Below, in pieces: positions 1 to 7,118 of a DNA stretch of 37,485 nt; positions within the stretch are counted from its first letter, which is position 1, and the number at the start of each line of letters is the position of its first letter. The notes below the pieces were generated by a model that worked only from the letters and a program-made list of their open reading frames with translations, did no database searches and was not told the origin of the DNA. The translations under genes were made by a program, and so were the position numbers. This DNA comes from a virus: IMG/VR virus record IMGVR_UViG_3300000117_000001, positions 1-37,485 of that record; one strand, given 5' to 3'.

Positions 1-142
1 GACTTGCGTCGGAAGGCATAACTCTAAAATTACCTTCGCTTAGTAAGATGCTGGCTACGGCAGACCTAGTCATCGGCCCTCTCTCGTAGAGGATTTCTGC
101 AACTCTCCTTCTAATGCGAGCATTCGCATTATTTTTTGCCAT
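1..142 (-). CDS. Winged-helix-like protein, N-terminal part (runs off left edge)
   Basis: Only the first 47 codons lie inside the window. The start ATG at 142 has an AGGA SD about 7 nt upstream. The visible part is basic (Arg-Arg-Arg near residue 12), then a helix, a Gly-Pro turn and a second hydrophobic helix. That order matches the three tandem winged-helix-like proteins at 2982-3805. I infer a small DNA-binding protein of the same family; the fold is assigned by eye and the C-terminal half cannot be seen. Confidence 0.6.
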   Translation of the reverse strand, partial: MAKNNANARIRRRVAEILYERGPMTRSAVASILLSEGNFRVMPSDAS

Positions 143-171
143 ACTACAGTCCTGTAGACGGTGCTATTTAA

Positions 172-363
172 TTACTCCTCTAAACCACCTATGTACGCAA
201 CACCTAATTCGGTATTACCAACATCACCGGATGCGTAAGAAGCAACTCTGGTAGTCGTTGCGAATAGTATTCGTAGAACACTTTGAGTCAGTGGTTTTAG
301 AAATGGGTGCATCATGCAATACATCCACATGAGACAACCGCAACCATATACGGTCAGAGCCAA
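172..363 (-). CDS. Small hypothetical protein, partly hydrophobic
   Basis: 63 residues from a TTG start that overlaps the end of the upstream gene by 10 nt; GGGTGG lies just before the TTG. The first third is Cys/Met-rich and hydrophobic (MWMYCMMHPFLKP), so a short membrane-associated segment is possible. The rest is Gly/Thr-rich with an acidic C-terminus. An internal ATG near 330 is an alternative start. Not recognised. The tight packing with neighbours is the main reason to call it a gene. Confidence 0.45.
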   Translation of the reverse strand: MALTVYGCGCLMWMYCMMHPFLKPLTQSVLRILFATTTRVASYASGDVGNTELGVAYIGGLEE

Positions 364-1001
364 TCTACCACACCCTGCTTTCTTTTCTTCATACCTTTAG
401 GTAACTCATCACATGTACTGCGAATCATGTTTGCTACTTTCCCATCTTGGATTATCATATCAGTATACAAATCGCTTTCTCGGAAACCTTGTATCTGCAA
501 TTCTTCTTTCTTCTTCTTCTTCGGAAAGGCAGGTCTGCCAGATATGGGTTTAGTTGCGAAACAAATCGCTGCTTGCTGCCACTCTTCGGGACACCAACGA
601 AAGGACTTTGCTAAAAGTCTGTATAGATTTATGTCTCTGACATTTTCTTTTAGGAATGATAACATAAGAGGAACAGGTACTTTAGTCATACCAGACCATA
701 CCCTATTCCTATCCGACCAACGGAGAGTCGCTTGAATCGCAGGTATGTAGTCCGACTTCTTCCGTTTCATAGTCTTATCGTAGATGACTCTGTCATCTTT
801 GATGTCTGGGGCTTTATCGCAGACCCATACCATGCGATATGAAATAAGGTCTAGCCAGCCCATACATTCTTCTTTAGAAGGTCTCTTCTCATGTACTATG
901 ACAGTAAGACCATCAGACGGAGATGATACAACGCCTTTACCTTCGACATAGTCACCTTCACGGTATGCTTGGGCATCACGCGTAAAAATGAGCATCCCCA
1001 T
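354..1001 (-). CDS. Hypothetical protein, 215 aa
   Basis: Start chosen at ATG 1001, inside the 3' end of the upstream gene; the open frame continues further upstream but would overlap that gene heavily. A second ATG at 995 is possible. The protein has a Trp-rich middle, a helical segment around SFLKENVRDINLYRLLAKSF, a Lys run (FPKKKKKEE) near residue 165 and a basic C-terminus. No known catalytic motif is visible. It sits in the early cluster, so a nucleic-acid or replication role is possible but unproven. Confidence 0.65.
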   Translation of the reverse strand: MGMLIFTRDAQAYREGDYVEGKGVVSSPSDGLTVIVHEKRPSKEECMGWLDLISYRMVWVCDKAPDIKDDRVIYDKTMKRKKSDYIPAIQATLRWSDRNRVWSGMTKVPVPLMLSFLKENVRDINLYRLLAKSFRWCPEEWQQAAICFATKPISGRPAFPKKKKKEELQIQGFRESDLYTDMIIQDGKVANMIRSTCDELPKGMKKRKQGVVDWL

Positions 1002-1239
1002 CGTAGTCACCCGTTTTAGCAAACTCTTTGACTCCACTTGAATTAAGACGCATATCCAATACCCCTCTACTAGCCATGATTCGCAAGTACCTAGATACAG
1101 AGTATACATTGATACTACAAGACCTCTGCGGGAGGGAATCAATTGCTTTAGGTAGTAATTGGTCAGCAGTAAACCATTCAGATATATTCCACTCTACTAC
1201 TGCCGCCTTAACTGCTACACCACGATACTTCTTACTCAT
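976..1239 (-). CDS. Winged-helix-like hypothetical protein
   Basis: 87 residues. Start chosen at ATG 1239, which has a strong SD (GGGAGGGG) and an ATGA overlap with the gene upstream. Residues 10-70 read as three short helices plus a turn (VVEWNISEWFTADQLLPKA, then YSVSRYLRIMASRGVLDMR), a layout typical of winged helix-turn-helix proteins. It may be a DNA-binding regulator, more divergent than the tandem paralogs at 2982-3805. Confidence 0.65.
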   Translation of the reverse strand: MSKKYRGVAVKAAVVEWNISEWFTADQLLPKAIDSLPQRSCSINVYSVSRYLRIMASRGVLDMRLNSSGVKEFAKTGDYDGDAHFYA

Positions 1240-1535
1240 TGTGACCCCTCCCATTCGGTATCTACTTCTTTGTGAATCATATCAAGTACCTCTAGAAACT
1301 CCCAAAACTGTTGCTCATCACTTCTGTCCTCAAGCATCTCTCTGAACCTGTCAAACGCAAGTGCCTTGCGCTCAAACTCTTTGAGCATATCCAATGTATC
1401 TTGGTATGTGTATGGTTCTCTTTCCTCCATGTTCACATTACCCCAGCACATGTGCGATATTTCTTCCACTAACTCTTCCATCTCCGGTTTCAAGAAACCT
1501 TTGTCAAACTGTATCATTCCTATTCTGTCACTCAT
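1236..1535 (-). CDS. Hypothetical acidic helical protein
   Basis: 99 residues from ATG 1535, which overlaps the stop of the upstream zinc-ribbon gene as TGATG; GGGGGT lies 8-10 nt upstream. The sequence is acidic and strongly helical in the second half (DTLDMLKEFERKALAFDRF), suggesting a coiled coil or helical bundle. No family recognised. Translationally coupled on both sides. Confidence 0.7.
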   Translation of the reverse strand: MSDRIGMIQFDKGFLKPEMEELVEEISHMCWGNVNMEEREPYTYQDTLDMLKEFERKALAFDRFREMLEDRSDEQQFWEFLEVLDMIHKEVDTEWEGSQ

Positions 1536-1642
1536 CAATATACCCCCTTTAGGAACAAGTAGCAATCTTCACATATAGGCTCGTCGGTGTGCCATTTCAT
1601 ATCTTCCATCTCACACCATTCTCCGCACTCTGCACATTCCAT
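1535..1642 (-). CDS. Zinc-ribbon microprotein, 35 aa
   Basis: A 35-codon gene between two overlapping neighbours: its ATG at 1642 overlaps the stop of the upstream gene (TAATG) and its stop overlaps the next start (TGATG). Two Cys pairs, CAEC near residue 3 and CEDC near residue 25, form a classic four-Cys knuckle. The zinc site and the overlaps on both ends make it convincing despite its size. Likely a nucleic-acid- or protein-binding adaptor; function unknown. Confidence 0.7.
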   Translation of the reverse strand: MECAECGEWCEMEDMKWHTDEPICEDCYLFLKGVY

Positions 1643-1920
1643 TACTCTTCCTCCATCATAACCATAAACGGGTCGTTCCTATAAACCCATCGTTCAAAGG
1701 AGGATAATTGCGCTCTACTTAGACTCCAAATCTCACGGACACACGACTTCGTTACGGGATAGCGGCCAGCATACCACTGTATACCCTCCGATGTAAGTAA
1801 AGCCAGAAGGCCATCGTTTAGCATGTTTCTAGCAATAGAGGGATATTCTTCGCTAGGTATGGTTCTAGTAACTAGCATCTTGAAACTTTTACGCCACTTC
1901 ACTTTATCCCCTGCTTTCAT
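1642..1920 (-). CDS. Hypothetical protein, 92 aa
   Basis: ATG at 1920 preceded by a near-ideal SD (AAAGGAGG, 7-8 nt spacing). The N-terminus is basic (KAGDKVKWRKSFK), the middle resembles a small helical domain with SEGIQWYAGRYPVTKS, and the C-terminus ends in an acidic EEE. Layout is compatible with a small winged-helix or SH3-like fold, but I do not recognise the family. Overlaps genes on both sides. Confidence 0.7.
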   Translation of the reverse strand: MKAGDKVKWRKSFKMLVTRTIPSEEYPSIARNMLNDGLLALLTSEGIQWYAGRYPVTKSCVREIWSLSRAQLSSFERWVYRNDPFMVMMEEE

Positions 1921-2041
1921 AGTATAACCTCCTTTCTAAATCTTGTAATCTCTGATTTCTTATTTCGCAAACCGAACAATACCTTTTTTCTCTGATGGTT
2001 TTCTCGGCCTTGCATCCTTGAGTCAGACATCTCCTTCCCAT
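1904..2041 (-). CDS. Zinc-finger microprotein, 45 aa
   Basis: Starts at ATG 2041 inside the end of the upstream gene and ends 17 nt into the next gene. Four cysteines in the order C-x4-C ... C-x2-C (RRCLTQGCK and YCSVCE) form a probable zinc site, followed by a charged helix (RNQRLQDLERRLYYE). The alternative overlapping frame starting at 2030 lacks any such pattern. Probably DNA- or RNA-binding; function unknown. Confidence 0.65.
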   Translation of the reverse strand: MGRRCLTQGCKAEKTIREKRYCSVCEIRNQRLQDLERRLYYESRG

Positions 2042-2202
2042 ATCTTAATCCCCAGACAATAATCGCAAGACTTCTGAGTTTTCAACTCATCTTTCATTTT
2101 AGCAGTAAACCTGTTGATAGAAACATGGTGCTTGCACTCTTTACAGTACCTAGTGATAACTCCCCTAGGTCTAATTGAACCATACTTCGGCCCGTACTTC
2201 AC
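2023..2202 (-). CDS. Zinc-ribbon protein, 59 aa
   Basis: GTG start at 2202 with SD GAGGGTGGT, overlapping the upstream stop as GTGA. Carries CKEC followed by a basic stretch and CDYC near the C-terminus, so a four-Cys zinc ribbon is likely. The N-terminal 18 residues are basic and Gly/Pro-rich. Part of a run of consecutive zinc-ribbon genes from 1535 to 2369. Confidence 0.7.
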   Translation of the reverse strand: MKYGPKYGSIRPRGVITRYCKECKHHVSINRFTAKMKDELKTQKSCDYCLGIKIWEGDV

Positions 2203-2369
2203 AATACCACCCTCATATAACCACAGTATTCTTTGCGACCATCTACATATTTATGATGGGTATTGTATCTAGCGTTAGTGGAAAAGCCGCATTCGTTACA
2301 CCGCCTTAGCGTTTTTTTGCGTACGCTATAACCCAGACCATGTCTACCGCCATTGTAAGATACTCCCAT
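2199..2369 (-). CDS. Zinc-binding small protein, 56 aa
   Basis: ATG 2369 is chosen over an upstream GTG because GGGAGGAAG gives good SD spacing and the start overlaps the upstream stop (TGATG). The centre holds CNEC, then a His-His pair, then a Cys (EYCGYM), a plausible CCHC or CCHH zinc knuckle. Basic overall. Function unknown; probably nucleic-acid-binding. Confidence 0.7.
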   Translation of the reverse strand: MGVSYNGGRHGLGYSVRKKTLRRCNECGFSTNARYNTHHKYVDGRKEYCGYMRVVL

Positions 2370-2992
2370 CAGACTTCCTCCCACTGTCCTTCCTGTATGT
2401 ATGTAGGGGATTTCATAGCCGCCACCCTCAATTCGATTTGGTTTAGCAAACTATCTTCGCCTCTAAGAACATCGACTAGTATTCCCATGACACCATTGAC
2501 TTGTTGATTAGCGAGTAACAGTTGCGAATCAACCCCAATCTCTTTCTTCAGAGTACCAATCAACTTGAGAGAAGAATTAGCCTGTCCAATTAGACGAGTC
2601 GCATTAGCAAGCCACTCGCCATCTATACCGTCAGCATTCTTTACCGCCTCCCATTCATCCAACCACGAGTTTATGCGACTGAACACATCTTCTGCCATAT
2701 CAAGCGTAGTGATTGCCTCTCTGCGAGTCTCCTCTACTTCCTTGGCTTCCTGTGGGTCGTAGGTCATATGCTCTTGCATATGTTCTTCGACTATGCCTGT
2801 GGGCCAGCCGTTCTTGATTTCTAAATATGACGGAGTCATGTTTCCATTGAAAACTTGAATCTCTAAATCCCTCACTTGGGGATGGTTGCACATGGGACAT
2901 TCGGGGGATTCCAGAATCCATTTCAAAGTCTCCACGACACTTGGGTCTTCTTCAATCGCAAGCCTCTGCTCAATCAACCATTTACTCTTCAT
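2369..2992 (-). CDS. Putative terminase small subunit-like / HTH-zinc protein
   Basis: 207 residues from ATG 2992 (SD GGAGG, spacing 7). Near residue 32 is CPMCNHP followed by a helix-turn-helix-like stretch ending in HMQEHM. The pattern Cys-x2-Cys-x-His, helix, turn, then H-x3-H is common in phage small-terminase-like proteins that bind DNA. The remainder is a long helical region (residues 90-190), suitable for oligomerisation. A TerS role is inferred from the pattern; the gene is about 20 kb from terL, so a general DNA-binding role is an alternative. Confidence 0.55.
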   Translation of the reverse strand: MKSKWLIEQRLAIEEDPSVVETLKWILESPECPMCNHPQVRDLEIQVFNGNMTPSYLEIKNGWPTGIVEEHMQEHMTYDPQEAKEVEETRREAITTLDMAEDVFSRINSWLDEWEAVKNADGIDGEWLANATRLIGQANSSLKLIGTLKKEIGVDSQLLLANQQVNGVMGILVDVLRGEDSLLNQIELRVAAMKSPTYIQEGQWEEV

Positions 2993-3239
2993 CGGCAAGC
3001 CTCCACTCCACTACTTCATAACTATTAGTGGTTCCTCTGACCTGTACCTTTTTCCTGTTGAATCTCCTATCAACACGCATTACTTGGAATACATGACTTG
3101 CGTTTCTAGGTGCGCCTCGTATGAAGGTTCTACCTTCTCCATTCTTGACACTAAGCAACAACTCGCTAGAAGTCGCAGGGCCATTCTCCTTCAGGTAATC
3201 ATAAGCCCTATTACGCCATCGAATACCTCTAGACCTCAA
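2982..3239 (-). CDS. Winged-helix paralog 1
   Basis: 85 residues from a TTG start at 3239 with GGGGGT upstream. Shared pattern with its two neighbours: W-x2-R-A near residue 12, a helix, a Gly/Glu turn, a second helix, Gly-x-x-(F/W/Y), Ala-Pro, then a recognition-type helix ending in R-x-D-x-R-F. That is the layout of a winged helix-turn-helix. Likely a small DNA-binding protein; target unknown. Confidence 0.7.
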   Translation of the reverse strand: MRSRGIRWRNRAYDYLKENGPATSSELLLSVKNGEGRTFIRGAPRNASHVFQVMRVDRRFNRKKVQVRGTTNSYEVVEWRLADEE

Positions 3240-3272
3240 GCCAAACCCCCCTGCATTTTAGCAACCAAATAA

Positions 3273-3557
3273 TCATTCTCCCACCTTCTTTGCTATGAAA
3301 TAGGCTCTACGGTAATTACTACCCTGCATACCCATAACCAACCTGTCACCGACACACTGAAACCTACTATCTCTTTTCAAGACTTGCGTTACTGCTCTAG
3401 CCGAAGGTGCGTTTTCCCAAGGTCTGCCATCTCTAGTCTTTACTTTCATAACCAACTCGACACCACTCACGGCTTCATCACTTTCTGCTAAAAACTTTAG
3501 ACAAGCCTTTTTCCAATTCCCGTATCTAACTCTCTGACTTCTAGGCTTTCGTGACAT
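3273..3557 (-). CDS. Winged-helix paralog 2
   Basis: 94 residues. ATG 3557 overlaps the stop of paralog 3 (TAATG). Basic N-terminus, then W-K-x-A, a helix, SGVELVMKVKTRDG, NAPSARAVTQVLKRDSRF, and a beta-like tail. The residues aligned with paralogs 1 and 3 are the Trp, the helix Ala, the Ala-Pro step and the R/K-D-x-R-F ending. Probably arose by tandem duplication followed by strong divergence. Confidence 0.7.
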   Translation of the reverse strand: MSRKPRSQRVRYGNWKKACLKFLAESDEAVSGVELVMKVKTRDGRPWENAPSARAVTQVLKRDSRFQCVGDRLVMGMQGSNYRRAYFIAKKVGE

Positions 3558-3805
3558 TATGCTGACCCCCATTCTTTAAGACCCCAAAGGGTCGCTCGTC
3601 TAGTATTACAATGCCCTGCTTTGACAAATCGTCGTTTCTTGTCGCATCTTAGGGCGTTACCAGCATGTCTGATATTAGGTGCGTATTTGTATTCTTGCCC
3701 CTTTTCATTTCTAGCATTTTCCAATATATCACCTGCCACCATAGGCTCGCCACTTTGCTTTAGCAAATCTTCTGCTCTGTTCAACCATCTACTACATATA
3801 GGCAT
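3557..3805 (-). CDS. Winged-helix paralog 3
   Basis: 82 residues from ATG 3805 (GGGGTG upstream); a GTG at 3814 is also in frame. Pattern SRWLNRAEDLLKQSG, then a second helix, YAPNIRHAGNALRCDKKRRF and a short basic tail, matching paralogs 1 and 2. It directly follows the AAA+ ATPase gene, with which it overlaps or nearly touches, so it may act in the same replication or regulatory complex. Confidence 0.7.
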   Translation of the reverse strand: MPICSRWLNRAEDLLKQSGEPMVAGDILENARNEKGQEYKYAPNIRHAGNALRCDKKRRFVKAGHCNTRRATLWGLKEWGSA

Positions 3806-3806
3806 A

Positions 3807-5117
3807 TCATACACCCCACTTCATACTCTCGCCCTCATCGGGCAAACCAAATCTACATATCACACCTCTGCGACCCCTACCCTCTTTGCGAGGGGTAAAC
3901 TCACTGAACCATGCTTGGCCTTTGAGATTGTCGTCAATCCATCTCTTAGCCGCTTGATAATCATTATTTGTGATAAGACGCGTAATATCCTTAACTAGCG
4001 TAGACCTAGGTACATCTTTATCCCAGAATGTTGTCTTCACCAATCGAATATCTTCATCCATAACATCCCTACGCATCTTTAGAGAAGACTCTAGCAACTC
4101 TAGCAAATCATCATCCATCTCAACTTGAATGATACCGCCAGACCATTCATCCTCACGCATCATGTGGTAGCCAATAGCAAGTCTGCGAAACAAATCGCTT
4201 TCAAAGGAACGGACTGATTCTTTCATCACCCATTGTTCAAAGTCTTTGCTAAACCTAACTCCCGTAGGGGGATTAAGGACTACAGACATCTGTCTGTCTA
4301 TGAACCATGCTCGCAAATCAAGTATCTCGCCAGCGAGGAATGCTCTCTCCTCCGGAGTCATGCTAGCCTGTCTGTTCTGCGCTTCTTTGTATAGACGCTC
4401 TTTATCAGCATCCATACCAATGTCAATGATGAAGAACCTACGGTCAAGACCGGACTCCAAATCCATACGACCATGTTGCGTACCACCCCATACGGTGTAT
4501 CGGGTATTGTATCGCACCCATCCATCTCTCATGCCTTTATTGACTCTTCCAGAGTCAAGGGAAGTTAGCAATTGGTTCTTCATATCAATACTATGGTCTT
4601 TCTTATTCGCATCACTGACTGAAGAAAACTCTTCAAAGCAGAGGAAACCGCCGCAGGTTTCTCTTGCGAGTGGTCTACCTACAATCTCCCCTTCGTCATT
4701 TACAGACCCGAACATACCTGCCTCGGTAATCGAGTTAGGCCCGACCATTGTGCGAAAACCAATTCCGGAAAAACCATTAGGATTCCATAGGACACCTGTA
4801 TGTTCCGCACAGAACAAATCTAGCAAAACATTCTTTCCAGAACCTTTAGCACCACGCATAAGTATGTTGATGCGAGTATCTGCTATGCGAGAAGATGGAG
4901 TGTATATGGGATAATTGGTGTGTCTCAGAGGACAGTCGTCAATCGTGAATCTGCGACTGTCGTCACCTTCTCTAGGTGCGAAATCACACATACTGCATTT
5001 ATTCACTGTGTTGAATAAGTGACCCCCTATACTACATAGGAATACGGGTACTTTGTCTGCCACATCTATAATGTGGTTCTTTTCGCAGAAGTCTAACATT
5101 CTCTTAAATATACTCAA
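3807..5117 (-). CDS. AAA+ ATPase, MCM-like (putative replicative helicase)
   Basis: 436 residues. TTG start at 5117 overlaps the upstream stop and has SD AGGAGG 9 nt away. Residues 25-60 carry several Cys/His (CSIGGH, CSMCDF), a likely zinc module. Walker A is GAKGSGKN (about residue 91); Walker B is GGFLCFEEF (about 157); a sensor-like GGTQHGR and an arginine-finger-like LDRRFF follow at about 216-230. This order and the Leu-rich stretch before sensor 1 resemble MCM and related helix-hairpin AAA+ proteins. The C-terminal 110 residues look like a winged helix. I infer DNA unwinding or initiator remodelling; a D5-like or other AAA+ role is not excluded. Confidence 0.7.
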   Translation of the reverse strand: MSIFKRMLDFCEKNHIIDVADKVPVFLCSIGGHLFNTVNKCSMCDFAPREGDDSRRFTIDDCPLRHTNYPIYTPSSRIADTRINILMRGAKGSGKNVLLDLFCAEHTGVLWNPNGFSGIGFRTMVGPNSITEAGMFGSVNDEGEIVGRPLARETCGGFLCFEEFSSVSDANKKDHSIDMKNQLLTSLDSGRVNKGMRDGWVRYNTRYTVWGGTQHGRMDLESGLDRRFFIIDIGMDADKERLYKEAQNRQASMTPEERAFLAGEILDLRAWFIDRQMSVVLNPPTGVRFSKDFEQWVMKESVRSFESDLFRRLAIGYHMMREDEWSGGIIQVEMDDDLLELLESSLKMRRDVMDEDIRLVKTTFWDKDVPRSTLVKDITRLITNNDYQAAKRWIDDNLKGQAWFSEFTPRKEGRGRRGVICRFGLPDEGESMKWGV

Positions 5118-5917
5118 CCGAACATTCCTCCTTCATATCTACTAGCGCGTGTTTTATTCCGCATCTTGGTTACTACATCGTCTGCCATTTTAGCCGCCTC
5201 TATAGTCTCCGAGGAAGCCTTTTGATATAAGTCCTTCGCTCTTTTTAGGCATCCTGTGGTGTTGTAGCCCATATCTTTCAGCATCTTAATTGCCTCTTTT
5301 ACATGGGTATCTGCAAAGTCTTTACTCACCATCGTATGTCCATGTGAGGGTATGATGAGAACACTAGCACCTTCCCTCTCTACTGCGAACATGAAAGCAG
5401 GTAGCCAACCCCAGAGAGTCTGTAAACTCTCAAACTCCAAATCATCTCTACCAATATCTTCACCCTTTACGCAGGTAGGTCTTTCAAAACCCTTCCCTTC
5501 CCTTACATCAAATGCGTCAGATGTCATAATCGAAAACGATTCGCATCCTAAGTCATTTAGCATCCTAGCAACATCTCTAGCAGGTGGGTAATTGAAAAGC
5601 CAAGCATTCTTCTGTGCGCCCATATCCCTACTTATGTGTGCTGGCGTGAGGACTTCTATGACTATAGTCTTCTTGTCCGGCCCATAATAGATAGGCCAAC
5701 CTGTGAAGCCTAGGGACATGAGTGTATGGGGCGAAGACGCTATGTGCTTTGAGGACATGTAGCCTATAGGCTCTAGGTCGGTTACGAATGATGCTCCTAC
5801 TACTGCTGGCACATGGTCGCTACCTACTGCATCAAACAGAATAGCATGTGTAATGCCCTTCGGTTTACCGTTCATCCAAATAAAATCAGTCTCGTTAATG
5901 GTTATTACTTCGCCCAT
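5114..5917 (-). CDS. Hypothetical protein coupled to AAA+ ATPase
   Basis: 267 residues from ATG 5917 (SD AGGTGAT). It overlaps the AAA+ gene start by 4 nt, so the two are probably made in fixed proportion and may work together. The sequence is mixed alpha/beta (AILFDAVGSDHVPAVVGASF; KTIVIEVLTPAHISR; ASVLIIPSHGHTMV) with a helical C-terminus. No recognised motif. A primase-like or loader role is an idea from context only. First gene downstream of dyad element 1. Confidence 0.65.
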   Translation of the reverse strand: MGEVITINETDFIWMNGKPKGITHAILFDAVGSDHVPAVVGASFVTDLEPIGYMSSKHIASSPHTLMSLGFTGWPIYYGPDKKTIVIEVLTPAHISRDMGAQKNAWLFNYPPARDVARMLNDLGCESFSIMTSDAFDVREGKGFERPTCVKGEDIGRDDLEFESLQTLWGWLPAFMFAVEREGASVLIIPSHGHTMVSKDFADTHVKEAIKMLKDMGYNTTGCLKRAKDLYQKASSETIEAAKMADDVVTKMRNKTRASRYEGGMFG

Positions 5918-6158
5918 GTTATCACCTATCCATCTACGACCTTATGAATCCAATGTTTCTAGCCCGTAGAAATAATTCAGAAAAAATAAAACGAATGACT
6001 GTTAGCAAGTCAGCGTTATTCTTTCCAATTTCCTAAGATGTAGAAACTTATTTACTAATAATAGTAAAGCCGGTTTCTAAATACTAACTCTTAGGAAAAA
6101 AGAAATAATAAATCGAAATGCCATTCAGTACAACGATTATTTATTTCTGTATTCTTTT
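5918..6158. other. Intergenic control region containing dyad element 1
   Basis: The longest non-coding gap in the first 17.9 kb. It is AT-rich and filled almost entirely by a 172-bp imperfect palindrome (5978-6149). Inside are the exact inverted repeat TTTCCTAAGA/TCTTAGGAAA (6029-6038, 6089-6098), TAGAAAC/GTTTCTA (6041-6047, 6073-6079) and a central TTTACTA-ATAA-TAGTAAA hairpin (6051-6068). Both flanking genes run leftward, so this is the 5' region of the AAA+ operon. Confidence 0.8.
5978..6149. promoter_or_regulatory. Dyad element 1: two inverted 24-bp arms
   Basis: The left arm on the plus strand (5978-6001) and the right arm on the minus strand (6149-6126) share CAGAAA at offset 0, CG at offset 14 and ACTG at offset 20. 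Outer arms and the TTTCCTAAGA repeat share one centre at 6063.5. TTATTCTTT (offset 38), ATTTCCT (offset 50) and TAGAAA (offset 63) also occur at the same offsets in dyad element 2. Candidate origin, operator pair or bidirectional promoter. Confidence 0.7.
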
Positions 6159-6962
6159 TCAGACCTCCAAATAATTAATTTGTGAAAGTCTTCCGACCTC
6201 TATATCATCACGCTCGCGTGATAACATTCCAATCGCATTTTGATTATCACCTTCTAGACGAGCGTATTCAGTTTCATTTACGCTACGCGCCATCTCTGGG
6301 AGATAGTTGTTTAGGAAAAAGGCAGTATCGTCTGGACTCCAATAATTCTTGCGACACAGACGGACATCCCTTCCGGTGGGATTGTATACGATACATGTAG
6401 TTAGCAAGCCTTCTTGATACTCTCGCACCAATACCAACTGCGGGTAACTACCGTATACATATGTGGGAACATAGTGCAGACCGTGTGTATCTCTGTACGG
6501 TGTGTCAATTTTTACAATAAAATCAAGTCTCTGATATTTATCAGAGACTTGCGTTTCGACAGGGGTAGCCCTGAAGTCTTTTGCGATATAGCAATCTTCT
6601 ATCACGCGTATGTCGTTAGGTACTCTCATACGCTTGGTTTCGTATTGTATAGTTAGCATGTCAATCTCCGATTCCTCTATCAAATCAACCAACTCTCTTG
6701 CGAATATGACATCTTCAACATCCCCTTTCATAGCCGCATTCACCATACTGCGATACATGTCTGGTTGTATCGTGTCTAGGAACGACCATACGGAGTCATA
6801 GCCGTCTATGACTACATCATGTTGTCCGACTTTCAGATGTATGAAAGGCTCAAATGTTCTGCGTCTAGCCGCAGAGTTTCTACGCCAGCATTGAAAATCA
6901 ATAACTTGAATGTCGGTCAAAGGTGTAATCAGCCACTCTCCGAGGAGTCTTAGTGTTTCCAT
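6159..6962 (-). CDS. Hypothetical protein, 267 aa
   Basis: ATG at 6962 sits 8 nt from a perfect hairpin (6970-6991). The protein has a mixed fold with many aromatic and charged residues, including WRRNSAARRRTFEPF near residue 27 and a beta-rich stretch (YVPTYVYGSYPQLVLVREY) around residues 165-185. No catalytic motif recognised. The stop lies 9 nt from dyad element 1. It is the last gene of the upstream leftward unit. Confidence 0.65.
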   Translation of the reverse strand: METLRLLGEWLITPLTDIQVIDFQCWRRNSAARRRTFEPFIHLKVGQHDVVIDGYDSVWSFLDTIQPDMYRSMVNAAMKGDVEDVIFARELVDLIEESEIDMLTIQYETKRMRVPNDIRVIEDCYIAKDFRATPVETQVSDKYQRLDFIVKIDTPYRDTHGLHYVPTYVYGSYPQLVLVREYQEGLLTTCIVYNPTGRDVRLCRKNYWSPDDTAFFLNNYLPEMARSVNETEYARLEGDNQNAIGMLSRERDDIEVGRLSQINYLEV

Positions 6963-6969
6963 GTTGCGA

Positions 6970-6991
6970 GATAAGGTCGCATGACCTTATC
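6970..6991. promoter_or_regulatory. Perfect hairpin just upstream of a start codon
   Basis: GATAAGGTC (6970-6978), loop GCAT, GACCTTATC (6983-6991). It fills the space between the stop of the zinc-ribbon gene (6990-6992) and the ATG at 6962, where an SD would be expected. It could block or pace translation of the 6159-6962 gene, or bind a regulator as DNA. Confidence 0.5.
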
Positions 6992-7118
6992 AAACCTCGC
7001 CTCGTACATGTTTAATGTAGCACTTGATACAGAGCATCTGCTCTTTACCCAATGGTGTGTATAGAGGCTGGGCCTCTATATCGTCTATCTCTACACCGCA
7101 TTTATCGCAAGTAATCAT
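6990..7118 (-). CDS. Zinc-ribbon microprotein, 42 aa
   Basis: ATG 7118 overlaps the upstream stop as TAATG. CDKC at residues 4-7 and CIKC at 30-33 form a four-Cys zinc ribbon; the loop between is acidic then aliphatic (EIDDIEAQPLYTPLG). The C-terminus is basic. Its end coincides with the hairpin at 6970-6991. Function unknown. Confidence 0.7.
   Translation of the reverse strand: MITCDKCGVEIDDIEAQPLYTPLGKEQMLCIKCYIKHVRGEV

Noticed and set aside
2023-2030. Alternative start at 2030 giving a 36-aa frame
   Set aside because: Lacks the Cys pairs seen in the 1904-2041 frame and has no SD.
4246-4914. 222-codon plus-strand open frame
   Set aside because: Lies opposite the AAA+ ATPase, which has clear motifs, SD and coupled neighbours; the plus-strand product has no recognisable features.
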